Assembly (NCBI GenBank): GCA_949358305.1
Contig: OX442319.1
Span: 9,920,001-9,984,000 of the forward strand
Origin: Strigamia acuminata
Taxonomy: Eukaryota; Arthropoda; Chilopoda; Geophilomorpha; Linotaeniidae
Direction: 5' to 3'
DNA: 64,000 bases
Shown here: positions 10,229 through 21,145 of the stretch, in pieces
How positions within the stretch are numbered: position 1 is the first letter of the stretch
Layout: each line of letters opens with the position of its first letter
Notes under the pieces: generated by a model
Databases searched by the model: none
Seen by the model: only the letters and a program-made list of their open reading frames with translations
What the model was told of the DNA's origin: nothing
Position numbers and translations under genes: made by a program

Positions 10229-12535
10229 TCAAGTTACTGATTCTACATCCCTACAACATGCAGGTGATTCAGACTCAGAAGCAGGTGAATCGGACTCAGA
10301 AGCAGGTGATTCACACTCAGAAGCAGATGAGTCTGTGAGGCACTGGTCATTGGATTCGTAAGCCTGACATAAACAACATGGTGAAATCTTTTCATCTTTA
10401 AACCAATGAACTCCACTGGCTGGAGAGCAATGCGTAACCTTAACACGGGGAATGTGTTGTTGTGACCAAGCGGCTGCCTTCCTTTTTTCTGACTGTTGAA
10501 TCAAATTAAGCACTTGTAACTTCTCACAGTTCTTCGCTAAACATACAACAGTTTCCACATGCAGCACATTCAGACACAGATGTGTTAGATTTTTCAAATT
10601 CACGCAGTTCTTCCTGAACAGCATTTCGTCGAATCCAGAGAATTCAAAGGTTCTGATACTGGGACACAAGCCCAGACATTTCTGCAGTACTGTTTCAGTT
10701 TCATTAGTCTCTACTGATAAATGAACAACACTCGAATTGATCATCGTAGCTGTTTCATAACTGTGAGTGCATCCCACATCGGTCACGTCGCTAATGGTCA
10801 AAGACTGTAGACATGGTGTGGCGTTTAACATTGAATGGACACAGAGATTGCAATGACTTAGATAGAGTTTCGTCAAATTGTTCATTTTCGGAGGGAAATT
10901 GGTGGGGTCATTACAGTTATCGCATGGGAACAAACTCATGCCGGCCTGTGCCATCTTGGACGAATTCGTCCAAGAATACGCCCAAGAATTCAGCCCTACA
11001 CTTAAGTTTTCAATTTTTGGTAAAGATCGCAAGTGAAGTAAGCATTCTGCTTCAATGTCAAATTCCACTCCGATTGCAAGGGAGCGTAAATTTGGGAAAA
11101 TCTGCGGGAGTTTGGGAAACAAGTTGCCGCAGTTGTAGATTTCTTCCGTCTCATTTGTAACGCTTAGACACATTGCTTTGAAGCCGACGAACACCAACTC
11201 TTGCTCCGACACGGATTTCAGAAGACGAATTGTGTCATTGGTATTGCTGCAAGTTAGGACTTCGAGACGAGTCAAGTGCGTTAAGGCTCCTTTGGCTCCA
11301 CTTGCAGTCACGTTTGTCGCCTCGAGCGACAATTCCACCAACTCTTTCGTCACCGATTGTGTTGAGTAAAGAAACTCGATTCCTTGATCCGTTACACAAG
11401 GCAAATACTGCAGGATTAGCTTCTTCAAATGTGGGCAGGATTTAGATATAAGATACAGCATTTGGTCGTCGAAGGTTTCGTTGACATACCCACACGATCT
11501 TATTTCTTGCAGGTATGGAAAAGTTGCTATGAAAAACTGTACAGTTTGCATAGGTGTGAATCCGTTGCAGGCCGGAAATTTATAAACTTGTTGTTCTGGG
11601 AAACAAAACGTTTTTACGCTCTATTTTGAAAAAAGCAAAAAAAAAATTAATTTCTAAAACGGAGGGGATATTTCGACAGAAAATCAGAAAAATGAAAAAA
11701 ACCAACGTCCGGTATTGATTGACAGCGGTTTTGGAATGTGCGTTTGATTCACCACTGGTGTGACTTATTCCTGGTAAATAATGAAAATCACACGACTGTG
11801 AAAACAGAGATGGCAGCTGCAAGCTTAGATTTTATCATAAATTGGTTTATTATGGTTGAATTTGATGTTTGACCAACATACGATAAAATTCATCTCACAA
11901 GTTTTATGTACTAGGAATAAGTCACACCAGTTGGAAATTAAACAAAGATAGCAAAATTGCTGTCAATCAATATCGGTAATTGATATTTTTCATTTTTCTG
12001 ATCTTATCAATGTTACTTTTTTCCCAAATTTAAGCAAGTTTATGCGGCTCAAATTTCTGCTCAAATGAATACACTGGTAGTTGTTGAGATGGTGAAATCC
12101 CATTTCGATCATGAGCAATACATGGAATAAATTGTACGATTCGTACTGTCTATTTAAAACGTGCGCGAGATCCAGTTTCAAACTTTCAAAACTGGCTGCA
12201 AGAATAAATGTAGAAAATAATGTACTTGTAGAAAATTATATACGTACTACTAAATTAATACCTACGCAAACTCAAATATTCTATTAATACGCGAAAAGTT
12301 ATTTCTAAGTTGTCTGGTTCCATTTGTAAATTAGAAATGTTCGAATCTTCCACTCCATAGTACACATCTGAAATAGAAAATCAATCAAATACGGAATAAC
12401 TAATTTTATTTTTATTTAAATCTTCGACCTACTTGAACCTAATATTTGTTCCAATGATGGAGATCTAACTTCAAGAGCAGCCCACAGAAAATCTGCGACC
12501 ACTTTTAAGGTCAAAGACTTTAACGTTGGAATCAT
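10229..12535 (-). CDS. Leucine-rich-repeat protein, copy 3
   Basis: The 5' exons are 12433-12535 (ATG at 12535), 12266-12367 and 12017-12195, with GT/AG borders and matching phases. The large exon starts near 11597 (acceptor TTTCCCAG) and ends at 10229. It contains LRRs closely similar to copy 2 (CPHLKKLILQYLPCVTDQGIE). Unlike copy 2 it has a C-terminal extension of Ser/Glu/Ala repeats (ESPASESD type) built from a 21-bp tandem repeat at 10255-10335. The exon 3/large-exon phase mismatch is the same as in copy 2. Either a small exon is missed in 11600-12010 or the large exon is used alone from ATG 11551. Role inferred: LRR adaptor, family unassigned. Confidence 0.7.
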
Positions 12536-13348
12536 TTGTTCTCTAAACTACTTATCATGTGTAAGCCTAATTCCAATCTAGATGAATCGAATGAAGAATG
12601 CGTTGTGTTTGCATTTAACAACTGTCTTCGTAGTTGATGTGACTCTTTAAACTCCCGATTTGGATTCTAAAATTCATGATGCTTTCTTTGGGAAGGTCGT
12701 TGAAGAACGTGTACACACTCTAGATTTTGGGTTGCAACTGGTGTTTTATTTCAAAGGTTGACAACGACTTATTGTTTACGTGTAATGACAATAATCATAT
12801 TGGTAATAATACAAAGCATTAAAGGACGGGATATGACAGGATATTAGTTGTCATGAGATGTCTGTAATAATAAGTTTAGAAAAATTTTTGTGTTTAATTT
12901 TTTGAACTGAACGTTTGTTTCAATTTATCTTATGCAAAATAAAATGGTCTATATTTCTTGCTTAATTTTCAATTTTAAAACGTCTTTTATTCATTTTTTG
13001 GATTTAGATTTTGATATTGTTAATCGTCATTAAAATTTCTCTTCCATTCACAATATTCGGACCTAAATGAAAGAAAACAGATGGATTAAATTTAACAAGT
13101 TGATTTTATTTTATTTGCTATCTCTTCATCGTTTACTACAAAAATTGGGTCATTGCAAAATCCCATCTTCTGTATTCCCAAGGTCGTCGTCACAATGCCC
13201 TTCCTCTGACCCCTCCATTGGTTGTGTTTCATTAATGGGACGAAGCCAAGACTCACCTCGCGCTTTTGCAGTTGAGAAAATTCATTTGGTCTTTTTGCTA
13301 GAAGATATAACATTACTGATGTTTGTATACGGTTTTTTTTTATTGTAG
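12536..13348. other. Intergenic between divergent LRR copy 3 and the 14.3-kb zinc-finger gene
   Basis: The first 250 bases repeat the LRR copy 1 flank (650-960). The rest repeats the flank upstream of the 7.7-kb zinc-finger gene. The conserved GAATTGAG/GTAAGA donor is deleted in this copy. No gene was seen. Confidence 0.4.
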
Positions 13349-13466
13349 TATGCTGGATCTATCTTTCCACAAGCCTGTCCAAGGATCCGCGGTGTCCTTT
13401 AACAATTCGTACAGAAGAACAAGCATTGAAGCGCCATCTTGGTCCTTATTTCTACGCTGAGAAAAG
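13349..13466 (+). other. Probable untranslated exon (dead finger) of the 14.3-kb zinc-finger gene
   Basis: Second copy of the exon described at 7123-7264, with acceptor TTGTAG and donor GAAAAG/GTATTC. It contains the degenerate finger core GAAGCGCCATCTTGG. The region from here to the start codon (13467-14252) is intron and 5' UTR; the last acceptor is the conserved TTTCAG/ACAGACC at about 14153. Confidence 0.4.
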
Positions 13467-14252
13467 GTATTCAAAAAATATTTTGCAATTTATACGGGAG
13501 AAAAGCCATTGAAGTGATATTTATGAAATAGTTCAAGAGTCGAATCATTTTCATAAATTAAATTTTTTTTGCGTGGGATAAAAAAATCATAGGGTTGGGG
13601 GTAAAGGGAGTTTTATTTTGCCTTCCTCTAATCTGTGACCTGGCGGAACCTGTGTCCTTTAATGGATGGCAAAATGTTTGTCCGATACGAATTTGGATGC
13701 TTTTGGAACGAAAAAAGGATTTATAAATTCTGAAACCGGGCTCACTCGATTAGAAATTGCATTCTACACACGCCTGTGTATTTCTTTTTTCGATTCGGTA
13801 AAAAAAAATACTTTTCTTTACGATCGTAGTCGGCGAGCGTAAATGTGGTGGACAATTTGGAAAATCCATGAAAAAACTACAAATTTAAAAAATGACAGAA
13901 TAAAATGGTTTTATAATGTTTCCAGTGTACAATTTGCCGCTTTTTCAACGAGTGCCAATTATCTTTTGATCTGAACTAAAAAAACGATGTCATTTGCCAA
14001 ATTTTTAGTCTGGAAAGCTTTTTTACAAAAAACGTTTTTTTTTTTTTTAATTTACTTGTTTTGTTACTGTTGTTATGAAAATGGCACGAAATTACATTTT
14101 TTCGCGTGATTATTTTCACAGCAATATTATTTATATCTAATACCTACTTTCAGACAGACCATTTATGAAGTGATTGAATGATGTGTTATTTATCAGCTTA
14201 ACCATTTTCGGAGTCAGCTTGGAGCTCGTTTTTTTTAAAACATATATTCAAA

Positions 14253-15191
14253 ATGAAGAGAAAACAGAAACGTTATAGTTGCAATTTGTGTGATTATTCG
14301 TGTGCAGATTATTATACTTTAAAGCACCACATGCTGATACACACTGGTGAAAAGCCATTCAAATGCCAAGTGTGTTCAACTTCTTTTAGGCTTAAACATA
14401 CATTAGGTGTCCACATGCGAACTCACACGAGAGAAAAACCATACAAGTGCCATTTGTGTGATTATTCTAGTAGTGCAAGTGGGAATTTAAAAACACATAT
14501 TGCAACTCATACAGGTGAAAAACCATTCAAGTGCCATCTTTGTGCGTATTCCTGTATTCAACGTGGGAGTTTAAAAATACATATTGCAAGTCATACAGGT
14601 GAAAAACCATTCAAGTGCCATCTTTGTGATTATTCCAGTATTGAAAGTGGAAATTTAAAACGTCATATTGCAACTCATACAGGTGAAAAACCATTCAAGT
14701 GCCATCTTTGTGCTTATTCTTGTATTGCAAATGGGCGTTTAAAAAACCATATTGCAACTCATACGGGTGAAAAACCACTCAAATGCCATCTTTGTGCTTA
14801 TTCCTGTATTCAAAGTGGACAATTAAGATGTCACATTGCAACTCATACAGGTGAAAAACCATACAAGTGTCATCTTTGTGCTTATTCCTGTATTAAAAGT
14901 GGGAGTTTAAAAAACCATATTGCAACTCATACGGGTGAAAAACCACTCAAATGCCATCTTTGTGCTTATTCCTGTATTCAAAGTGGACAATTAAGATGTC
15001 ACATTGCAACTCATACAGGTGAAAAACCATACAAGTGTCATCTTTGTGCTTATTCCTGTATTAAAAGTGCGGATTTAAAAAGACATATTTCAACTCACAC
15101 AGGTGAAAAACCATTCAAATGCAATTTATGTGCTTATGCTTGTAGGCAAAACAATGCTTTGAAAAAACATTTACTCAAGCACACTGGTTAA
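14253..15191 (+). CDS. C2H2 zinc-finger protein, 11 fingers, 312 aa
   Basis: Same plan as the 7.7-kb gene: start in TTCAAAATG, finger 1 YSCNLCDYSC, the atypical finger 2 CQVCSTSFR, then a uniform array ending in a finger of the form CAYACRQNNALKKHL and a short LKHTG tail. Fingers 7-8 and 9-10 are a recent tandem duplication of a two-finger, 168-bp unit. One linker is THTREKP. It probably binds DNA in the nucleus; the target is unknown. No other domain is present. Confidence 0.9.
   Translation: MKRKQKRYSCNLCDYSCADYYTLKHHMLIHTGEKPFKCQVCSTSFRLKHTLGVHMRTHTREKPYKCHLCDYSSSASGNLKTHIATHTGEKPFKCHLCAYSCIQRGSLKIHIASHTGEKPFKCHLCDYSSIESGNLKRHIATHTGEKPFKCHLCAYSCIANGRLKNHIATHTGEKPLKCHLCAYSCIQSGQLRCHIATHTGEKPYKCHLCAYSCIKSGSLKNHIATHTGEKPLKCHLCAYSCIQSGQLRCHIATHTGEKPYKCHLCAYSCIKSADLKRHISTHTGEKPFKCNLCAYACRQNNALKKHLLKHTG
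14738..15073 (+). repeat. Tandem duplication of a two-finger unit (2 x 168 bp)
   Basis: About 160 bases from 14738 recur without visible change from 14906. The unit holds the fingers IQSGQLRCH and IKSGSLKNH/IKSADLKRH. This is direct evidence that the array changes length by unequal exchange in whole-finger steps. Confidence 0.85.
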
Positions 15192-16440
15192 TAACTACAA
15201 CACATGTGTCACTTCTAAACATGTTATTCCTTTTCACATTTTCACTTTTTAAGTTGTTGCCTAAAAGAATATTTTTCTACTGGAATATTAAGAAAACGGA
15301 AATTTTAATTGATTTATTACTTTTTTTATAAACGAAAATTTTTTTCTGATATTTGACCTTTAACTAGTGAAAATTGTAGTTACCCAACTCACAAGTTGAA
15401 ATCGACAAGTTCCATTGTTTTATACTTGAAACATTCAGTGTACTAGAATTTATTTTATTTTATTTCTCCCTCATTTTTATATTGTCTTCTTGTTCACTCG
15501 TTTAATTCCTGTATTTATTCTGCTTTTCAAGTTTGCATTCAAAAGTTGTATTTTTTCCTTTTAATTCAAAATCCGATTGACATGCATATTTCTTTTTCTC
15601 AATTTTAAAACATGTGATTGTATATTTTTCTAACTGCATTTGAAAATTTATTGAACAGGTGCGATTTTTGTGTTTAATTTGGTTTTGGTCACAACAGGCT
15701 CATTTTTACCCTCGATTATTTTGGATTTGGTCAAAAGGAAACTTGGTTGAAAATATTATCAGTTGAAAATCATCCTGTTCAAAAATAATTCAAAAAGTAT
15801 CAGAAAAATTATCCGGAATCCAGATAATTTTCCTGATAATTTTTGAATTTGGATTATTTTCGACTTGAGGAGAAAATTATCCAGTTTGAAAGTAATCCTG
15901 CCTTTGGTGTATTGTAGGCTGACCTTTACTTTCCTTTTCTTCTTTTTATTTCGAAAAAACTTTATCATTCTTTTTACAAAATGTGTTATCACTGTGGCAT
16001 AATTTTAAAAAAAAGATATTGTAAACAGCAATTCTTGTAGCCATATTCATTAATAAAGAAATCTGATATATATTTGGACTTAGATGGTTTATTCAACAAA
16101 CATTTTAACTCTGCGATTTTGATCGCAGCCAATCCTGTGAGACCTGACGTCATTTATTATGACGTCTAAACAGCTACTTTTACCCACAATCCAAACTGAT
16201 TCTTGCTTCCAGAAGTATTGCAGATAAAATTCCGACAATTTAAACGAAAAAAATTTAATTTTATTAGTATTATTATTTTATTTCTTTATTTCATCAACTT
16301 TTCAAACGAACAATCAATGCTAGAATAAAATCTGACGAAGTCTGGTGGTGAAACTTGAAAACAGAATGGTGGAGGGTTTGAAATGGTTCTCGTAAGTCGA
16401 ACCAACAGGTGTGTATTTATTATAAACGTGATACAAAACG
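15192..16440. other. 3' flank of the 14.3-kb zinc-finger gene
   Basis: No gene. The stretch about 15650-16130 is duplicated at about 35690-36150, so the zinc-finger gene and the following dsRBD-like gene moved together as one segment. It contains partly inverted short repeats (CCAGATAATTTTCC type). Confidence 0.5.
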
Positions 16441-19249
16441 ATGGATGGCGATTACAGGAAAATGTGGGCAGATTATTGGGCTCTGAGAGGGGATTTTATT
16501 CGAAAATTCAAAAATCTTTACCCAGAAAGCGAATTTATTGCGCACGCACTGAACTCCGATTTTTACCCGAGGTAATTAATTTAATTTAATTGGATTTGAT
16601 TTGATATGTAAGAAGGGAAACAATATGTGTAATGAATTGCTCGAACTTCCTAGTTGTTTGGAGAAACCGTTTGCAACCGTTAAGCGCCAACGCACCGTAA
16701 ATGAGGCTAAAATGGCGGAAGGTACCGTATTCAAAATAAACTTTTTAAAATTTAAAATATTAAATATTTGACGATTTAACTAAGAATTATTAATTTCTTT
16801 AGAGCCATGTGAGAAAAAGAGAAGAGAAAGTACTCCCAATGAAGCAAATTGTGCTTCATTTCGACCGAAATCGAGATTAGAGCCAAATGATGATGAAATT
16901 TCAGCAGAAATTAATGAATTAAATGACGAAAAGTCATGGAAAATTGATGTGGAAATTAATGAAGAAGACAACGTTATTGATGCAGAAATTAATGAAGAAA
17001 ATGACAAACTTGATGCGGAATTAAAGAATTTTGATCTGCTCGTTGCAGAAAAATCTAAAACTCGAAACCCCGGTATAAAATCAAGAAAATTCAAATTTTG
17101 CGGTTCCAACTAGGAAATTTAATTTTTTTTCCACGGAAATTTGTACAAAAATTTAAAAAAAAAATTTGTTTTGTTTTTTTAGATTCTAGTAGTGATACTT
17201 ACCAGCCAGTAAACCGCAGAGGACCAAACGATTTTGCTAATAATTTGCCACTCGTGGCGCAATTTACCGCAAACTATTCCACATTTAAATATGCAAACTA
17301 TTTGACTTTGGCACAAAAAGTGGCCTTGGCATTAACGCGGTGCGACTTCACCTACACCTGGCAACGTTTCACGACCGAAGGAGTCAACGGAATCCAAAAG
17401 TCCGTTGGCGAATTATATTTCCAGCACTTCTTGGTCGCCACGGGCGGAGGAAATAGCAGCGCAATGGCCGAAGAATCCGCTTTTAAACAACTTACGAACA
17501 CCATGGCAAATTTTCAAAATTTTGGATCTTGGAATTTTGGCGGCCGGGCGCAACCGATTGACGTAGAAGACGCCAAACACACGGAATTGGTACTATTAAT
17601 GACTAAATTGGCCCAGGTTGCGGAAATAATTAAAAACACAAAATCCAACATACTTAATCCGAAAACATTGCTGAACGAAGCATTCAGGAAGTGCAAAATG
17701 ACGATTTTGTGGACATATTTTTGCAGGCCGAAGGAACGCAAAACTTTTTGCGATTTGATTGCGATGAATAAATTCCGATTGAGTTGTGGAGCCGGTCTGT
17801 GCGAGATGGACGCGGCGCGCAATGCGGCGGTTGTTTTCCTGGGCAAGATCGACACTTTGTTGGTTAAATCAAGAGTATGTGTTCCGTCGTTAGACTTGTT
17901 TACTCAGGGAAATGTTATCGCCAGCAAAGAGAATCCTTTTATTCTGTGGGAAAAGAGTTATCTGGAGTCTCAAAATGCGTATTCTATTTTGTGTGATTCT
18001 GCCCAGCGCAATGGAAAGAAACTGAAGTTCAAAGTTGGTAACAAGTAAGTGCAAAATAAAAATCATTACGCCCAATTTCCATTTTTTACGAAAATGTAAT
18101 ATTTTTTCCGTATTTAACGTAACGAATGTAGCGTAAATAAAAAAATATTTGGCGCATTCAATAACTTCTCGTCTAAATTTTCGTTTCGCACGAATTTTTA
18201 GACGAAATGTTTTGTTTCTGAATGCAATCGTTTATTTGGGAAATAAGCAAAGAATACCGTATTATCGCGATAATACGGTATTCTTTGCTTATTTCCAAAA
18301 TACCGTATTATCGCGATAATACGGTATTCTTTGCTCTCTCCGCCGTGCTATTGAACTAGGGCAACTTTTATTCGAATAAATACCTAATAGTTATTTCTTT
18401 TTTAACACAAATAGTCGTTGTGATGTTATTTTGGATTCGGAGATTATTTCAACACTTCAAAAGGAATCAAAGTCGACGATAGCCATGGAAATGTGGGCTG
18501 CAACTGAAGCGTTAAAACAGTTGAAGAAAAGTTGTTACACTATTCAAGTAAGTGTCAAATCCACAAATCAAAACAAAGCTGTAAATTATTTTTTATTTTT
18601 ACTTATTTAAAATAAATTCAACAGGAGAAAAAACAGAATTATGGTTTTACCATCTTCAAGGATGACTTAATCAGTGAAATTTCAGTTGGAAATGTTTGTC
18701 AGAAGATCGCCACTTTTTACAGTGATGAACAAATAGTAACTGTAAAGCCAAAGAGGTAAGCCTTCGATAGCCCTTTCCCAGAATGCCTCGATATCCCCCA
18801 GTCACAGACTGGTCGAATATTTTGACTAAGTGCGTGACGCAATTTTTTCGTCGATATTTTTTTAGTTCTGGTGATGTCCGAGCCAATATGGTGTATGACG
18901 AATACGTAAAATTACTAAGCCGTCGAATATCTAACATACTGGTCAAATACGAATTGGCAGAGTATTCTAGAGGTCTTGTATTCTCGTCAGAATTTTCGTT
19001 GAATGAAACAAAGATAATATCCAAGTAATGTGTTGAACGGAAATATTGATATTGATTGAAATAACGAATGTAATTTTCTTTTGTTTGAGTTTTAGAATCG
19101 CGAAGAAACTGCACTTGCTGTGTTGGTCAGGCGTAAGGAATTATCAATATTATTCTGTCGTGGAAAAGAGAGTTGATATTCAGATACTTTTAAATAGTCT
19201 TCGTACTGATCACCCAACTGAAGATTTTGATTTAATACCACCTGCATAA
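16441..19249 (+). CDS. Unrecognised 8-exon protein with a dsRBD-like segment, 635 aa
   Basis: Exons: 16441-16571, 16654-16721, 16803-17072, 17183-18044, 18415-18547, 18625-18755, 18866-19024, 19096-19249 (TAA). Every border is GT/AG and every phase agrees, giving 635 residues. The N-terminus (YRKMWADYW...DFIRKF..YPESEF) is helical. Exon 3 encodes a Lys/Arg cluster and then an acidic linker. Exon 4 contains the segment around ELYFQHFLVATGGGNSSA followed by an Ala-rich helix, reminiscent of the second half of a double-stranded-RNA-binding domain. XRN2-binding/NKRF-type RNA factors combine such parts, but the resemblance is by eye only. An in-frame TAA at 18046 follows the donor AA/GTAAGT, so intron retention would end the protein there. 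A second, broken copy lies at 36475. Confidence 0.7.
18153..18228. mobile_element. Short inverted-repeat element in intron 4
   Basis: The ends GCGCATTCAATAAC and CTGAATGC form imperfect inverted repeats around TTCTCGTCTAAA and its complement TTTAGACGAAA. It is about 76 bp, too short for any gene, and probably a small MITE relic. Confidence 0.4.
18239..18328. repeat. Two adjacent perfect palindromes
   Basis: 18239-18296 is a perfect 58-bp palindrome centred on TCGCGA. 18299-18328 is a second perfect 30-bp palindrome with the same centre and arms (AATACCGTATTATCG). Both lie in intron 4 of the dsRBD-like gene and would form a stable cruciform or RNA hairpin. Probably the core of a foldback element. 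Confidence 0.8.
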
Positions 19250-19525
19250 ACACTACTTTAAAGTGTTAACTTTATTTTAAAACCTGGTGAAAAATAATGT
19301 AATGTATAAAAAATATTTAAAGAAGCATGCAAATTAAAAATAATTTTTACACCCTGTTCATAATTAGTTAACCAAACATGTTGTCATTTCTCTGCTTATT
19401 TATTCATTTAAAGTTGATATTTGTCATGAACCGCTCTAAAAGTTGGGCTTTTAAGGGTTTTTCGTGTCTGCCTTTTTGTTTTTCTATTTTTTAATACTCC
19501 GTATTACAAAATAGAAAAAAAAACA

Positions 19526-19560
19526 CCTGCATTACGACGCGTGTTTCGTCGTAATGCAGG
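19526..19560. repeat. 14-bp stem hairpin downstream of the dsRBD-like gene
   Basis: CCTGCATTACGACG and its exact complement flank a 7-base loop. Weaker inverted A/T-rich arms (AATAGAAAA and TTTTTCTATT) extend outside it. Likely a tiny MITE. Confidence 0.6.
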
Positions 19561-20185
19561 TACCGGTATTCTATTTTTCTATTTTTTTTCATCGTTTCAT
19601 AAACCAGTTGTTCCGCAATTTAAAAAAAAATAAGTTAGCGTGTTTAATTTTCACTAGTTAAATTAATATTTGTTTAATTGTCCGTTTGATTGTTTCGTGC
19701 CGAAGATTTTTGTATTTTTCTGAAAACTCTGAACGTTTGTTTCTATTTATCTATTACGCAAAATAAAATGGTATATGTTTCTTACTTAATTTTCAATTTT
19801 AAAACATCTTGTATTCATTTTTATGATTTAGATTTTGATATTGTTAAAAGTCATTAAAATCTTTCTTCCATCCATGATACTCGCACAAAAATTAAAGAAA
19901 AAAGATGGATTAGATTTAACAAGTTGATTTTATTTCGACATCGTTTACTATACAATTGGGTCATTGCAAAATACCATCTTCTGTATTCTCAAGGTCGTCA
20001 TCACAATGCCCTTCCCCCGACCCCTTCCATTGGTTGTTCCATTGGTGGGACGAAGCCACGACTCACCTCGCGCTTTTGCAGTTGAGAAAAATCATTCGGT
20101 CTTTTTGCAAGAATTGAGGTAAGACATAACGTTACTGGAGTTTTTATTTGTAAAAATTACTATTTACGGTTTTTTTGTCTTCTAG

Positions 20186-20304
20186 TTTGCTGGATCTATC
20201 AGTTCCACAAGCCTTTCCAAAGATCCGCGGTGTCCTTTAACAATTCGTATAGAAGAACGAGCATTGAAGCGCCATCTTTGTCTTTATTTCTACGGTCAGA
20301 AAAG
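20186..20304 (+). other. Probable untranslated exon (dead finger) of the 21.1-kb zinc-finger gene
   Basis: Third copy of the exon at 7123-7264, with acceptor CTTCTAG and donor GAAAAG/GTATTT. The finger remnant reads K-R-H-L-C. The first-exon donor GAATTGAG/GTAAGA is preserved near 20120. The interval 20305-21145 is intron plus 5' UTR, with the final acceptor TTTCAG/ACAGACC at about 21022. Confidence 0.45.
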
Positions 20305-21145
20305 GTATTTAAAAAATATTTTGCAATTTATACTGGAGAAAAGCCATTGAAGTGATATTTATGAAATAGTTCAAGAGTAGAATCATTTTAATAAATTAAA
20401 TTTTTTTTTTGCGTGGGATAAAAAAATGATCGGGTTGGGGGTAAAGGGAGTTTTATTTTGGCTTCCTCTAGTCTGTGACGTGGTGGAACTCGTGACCTTT
20501 AATGATTGCCAAAATGTTTGCTCGATACGAATTTTGATGTTTTCGGTACTAAAAAAGGATTTATAAATTCTGAAACCGGACTCATACGATTGGAAATTGC
20601 ATTCTATACACATGCCTGTGTATTTCTTTTTTCGATTCGGTAAACAAAAGTTGTTTTTTTTCGATTGTAGCCGGCGACCACATGGTGAATGTGGGGGACA
20701 ATTTAAAAATACCATGAAAAATATCACAAATTTAAAAAATGACAGATTAAAATGTTTTTATAATGTTTCCAGTGTACAATTTGCCGCTCTTTCAAAGGGC
20801 GCCAATTATTTTTTGATCTGAACTTTAGTCTGGATTTCAATTTTGCAGGGATACTTGTACAGATTAAAAGCCTTTTTCCTAGTTAAACCTAGTTTTTTTT
20901 ATATACAGTACTTGTTTTGTTTCTGTTCTTAGGAAAATGGCAAGAAATTAGATTTTTTCGTGTGACTGTTTTCACAAAATATGTTTGCCTAACACCTAAT
21001 ATTTGAATTCCTTTAATTTCAGACAGACCATTTATGAAGTGATTGAGTGATTTTTTATTTACCAGCATAAAGTCCGTGTCAGTTTGCAAAACAACCATTT
21101 TCTGAGTCAGCTTGGAGCTCGTTTTTTTTAAAATATATATTCAAA

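Noticed and set aside
18046-18048. TAA as the true end of the dsRBD-like protein (exon 4 terminal)
   Set aside because: The TAA overlaps a strong donor AA/GTAAGT, and four downstream exons with matching phases extend the frame, so splicing is the better model.
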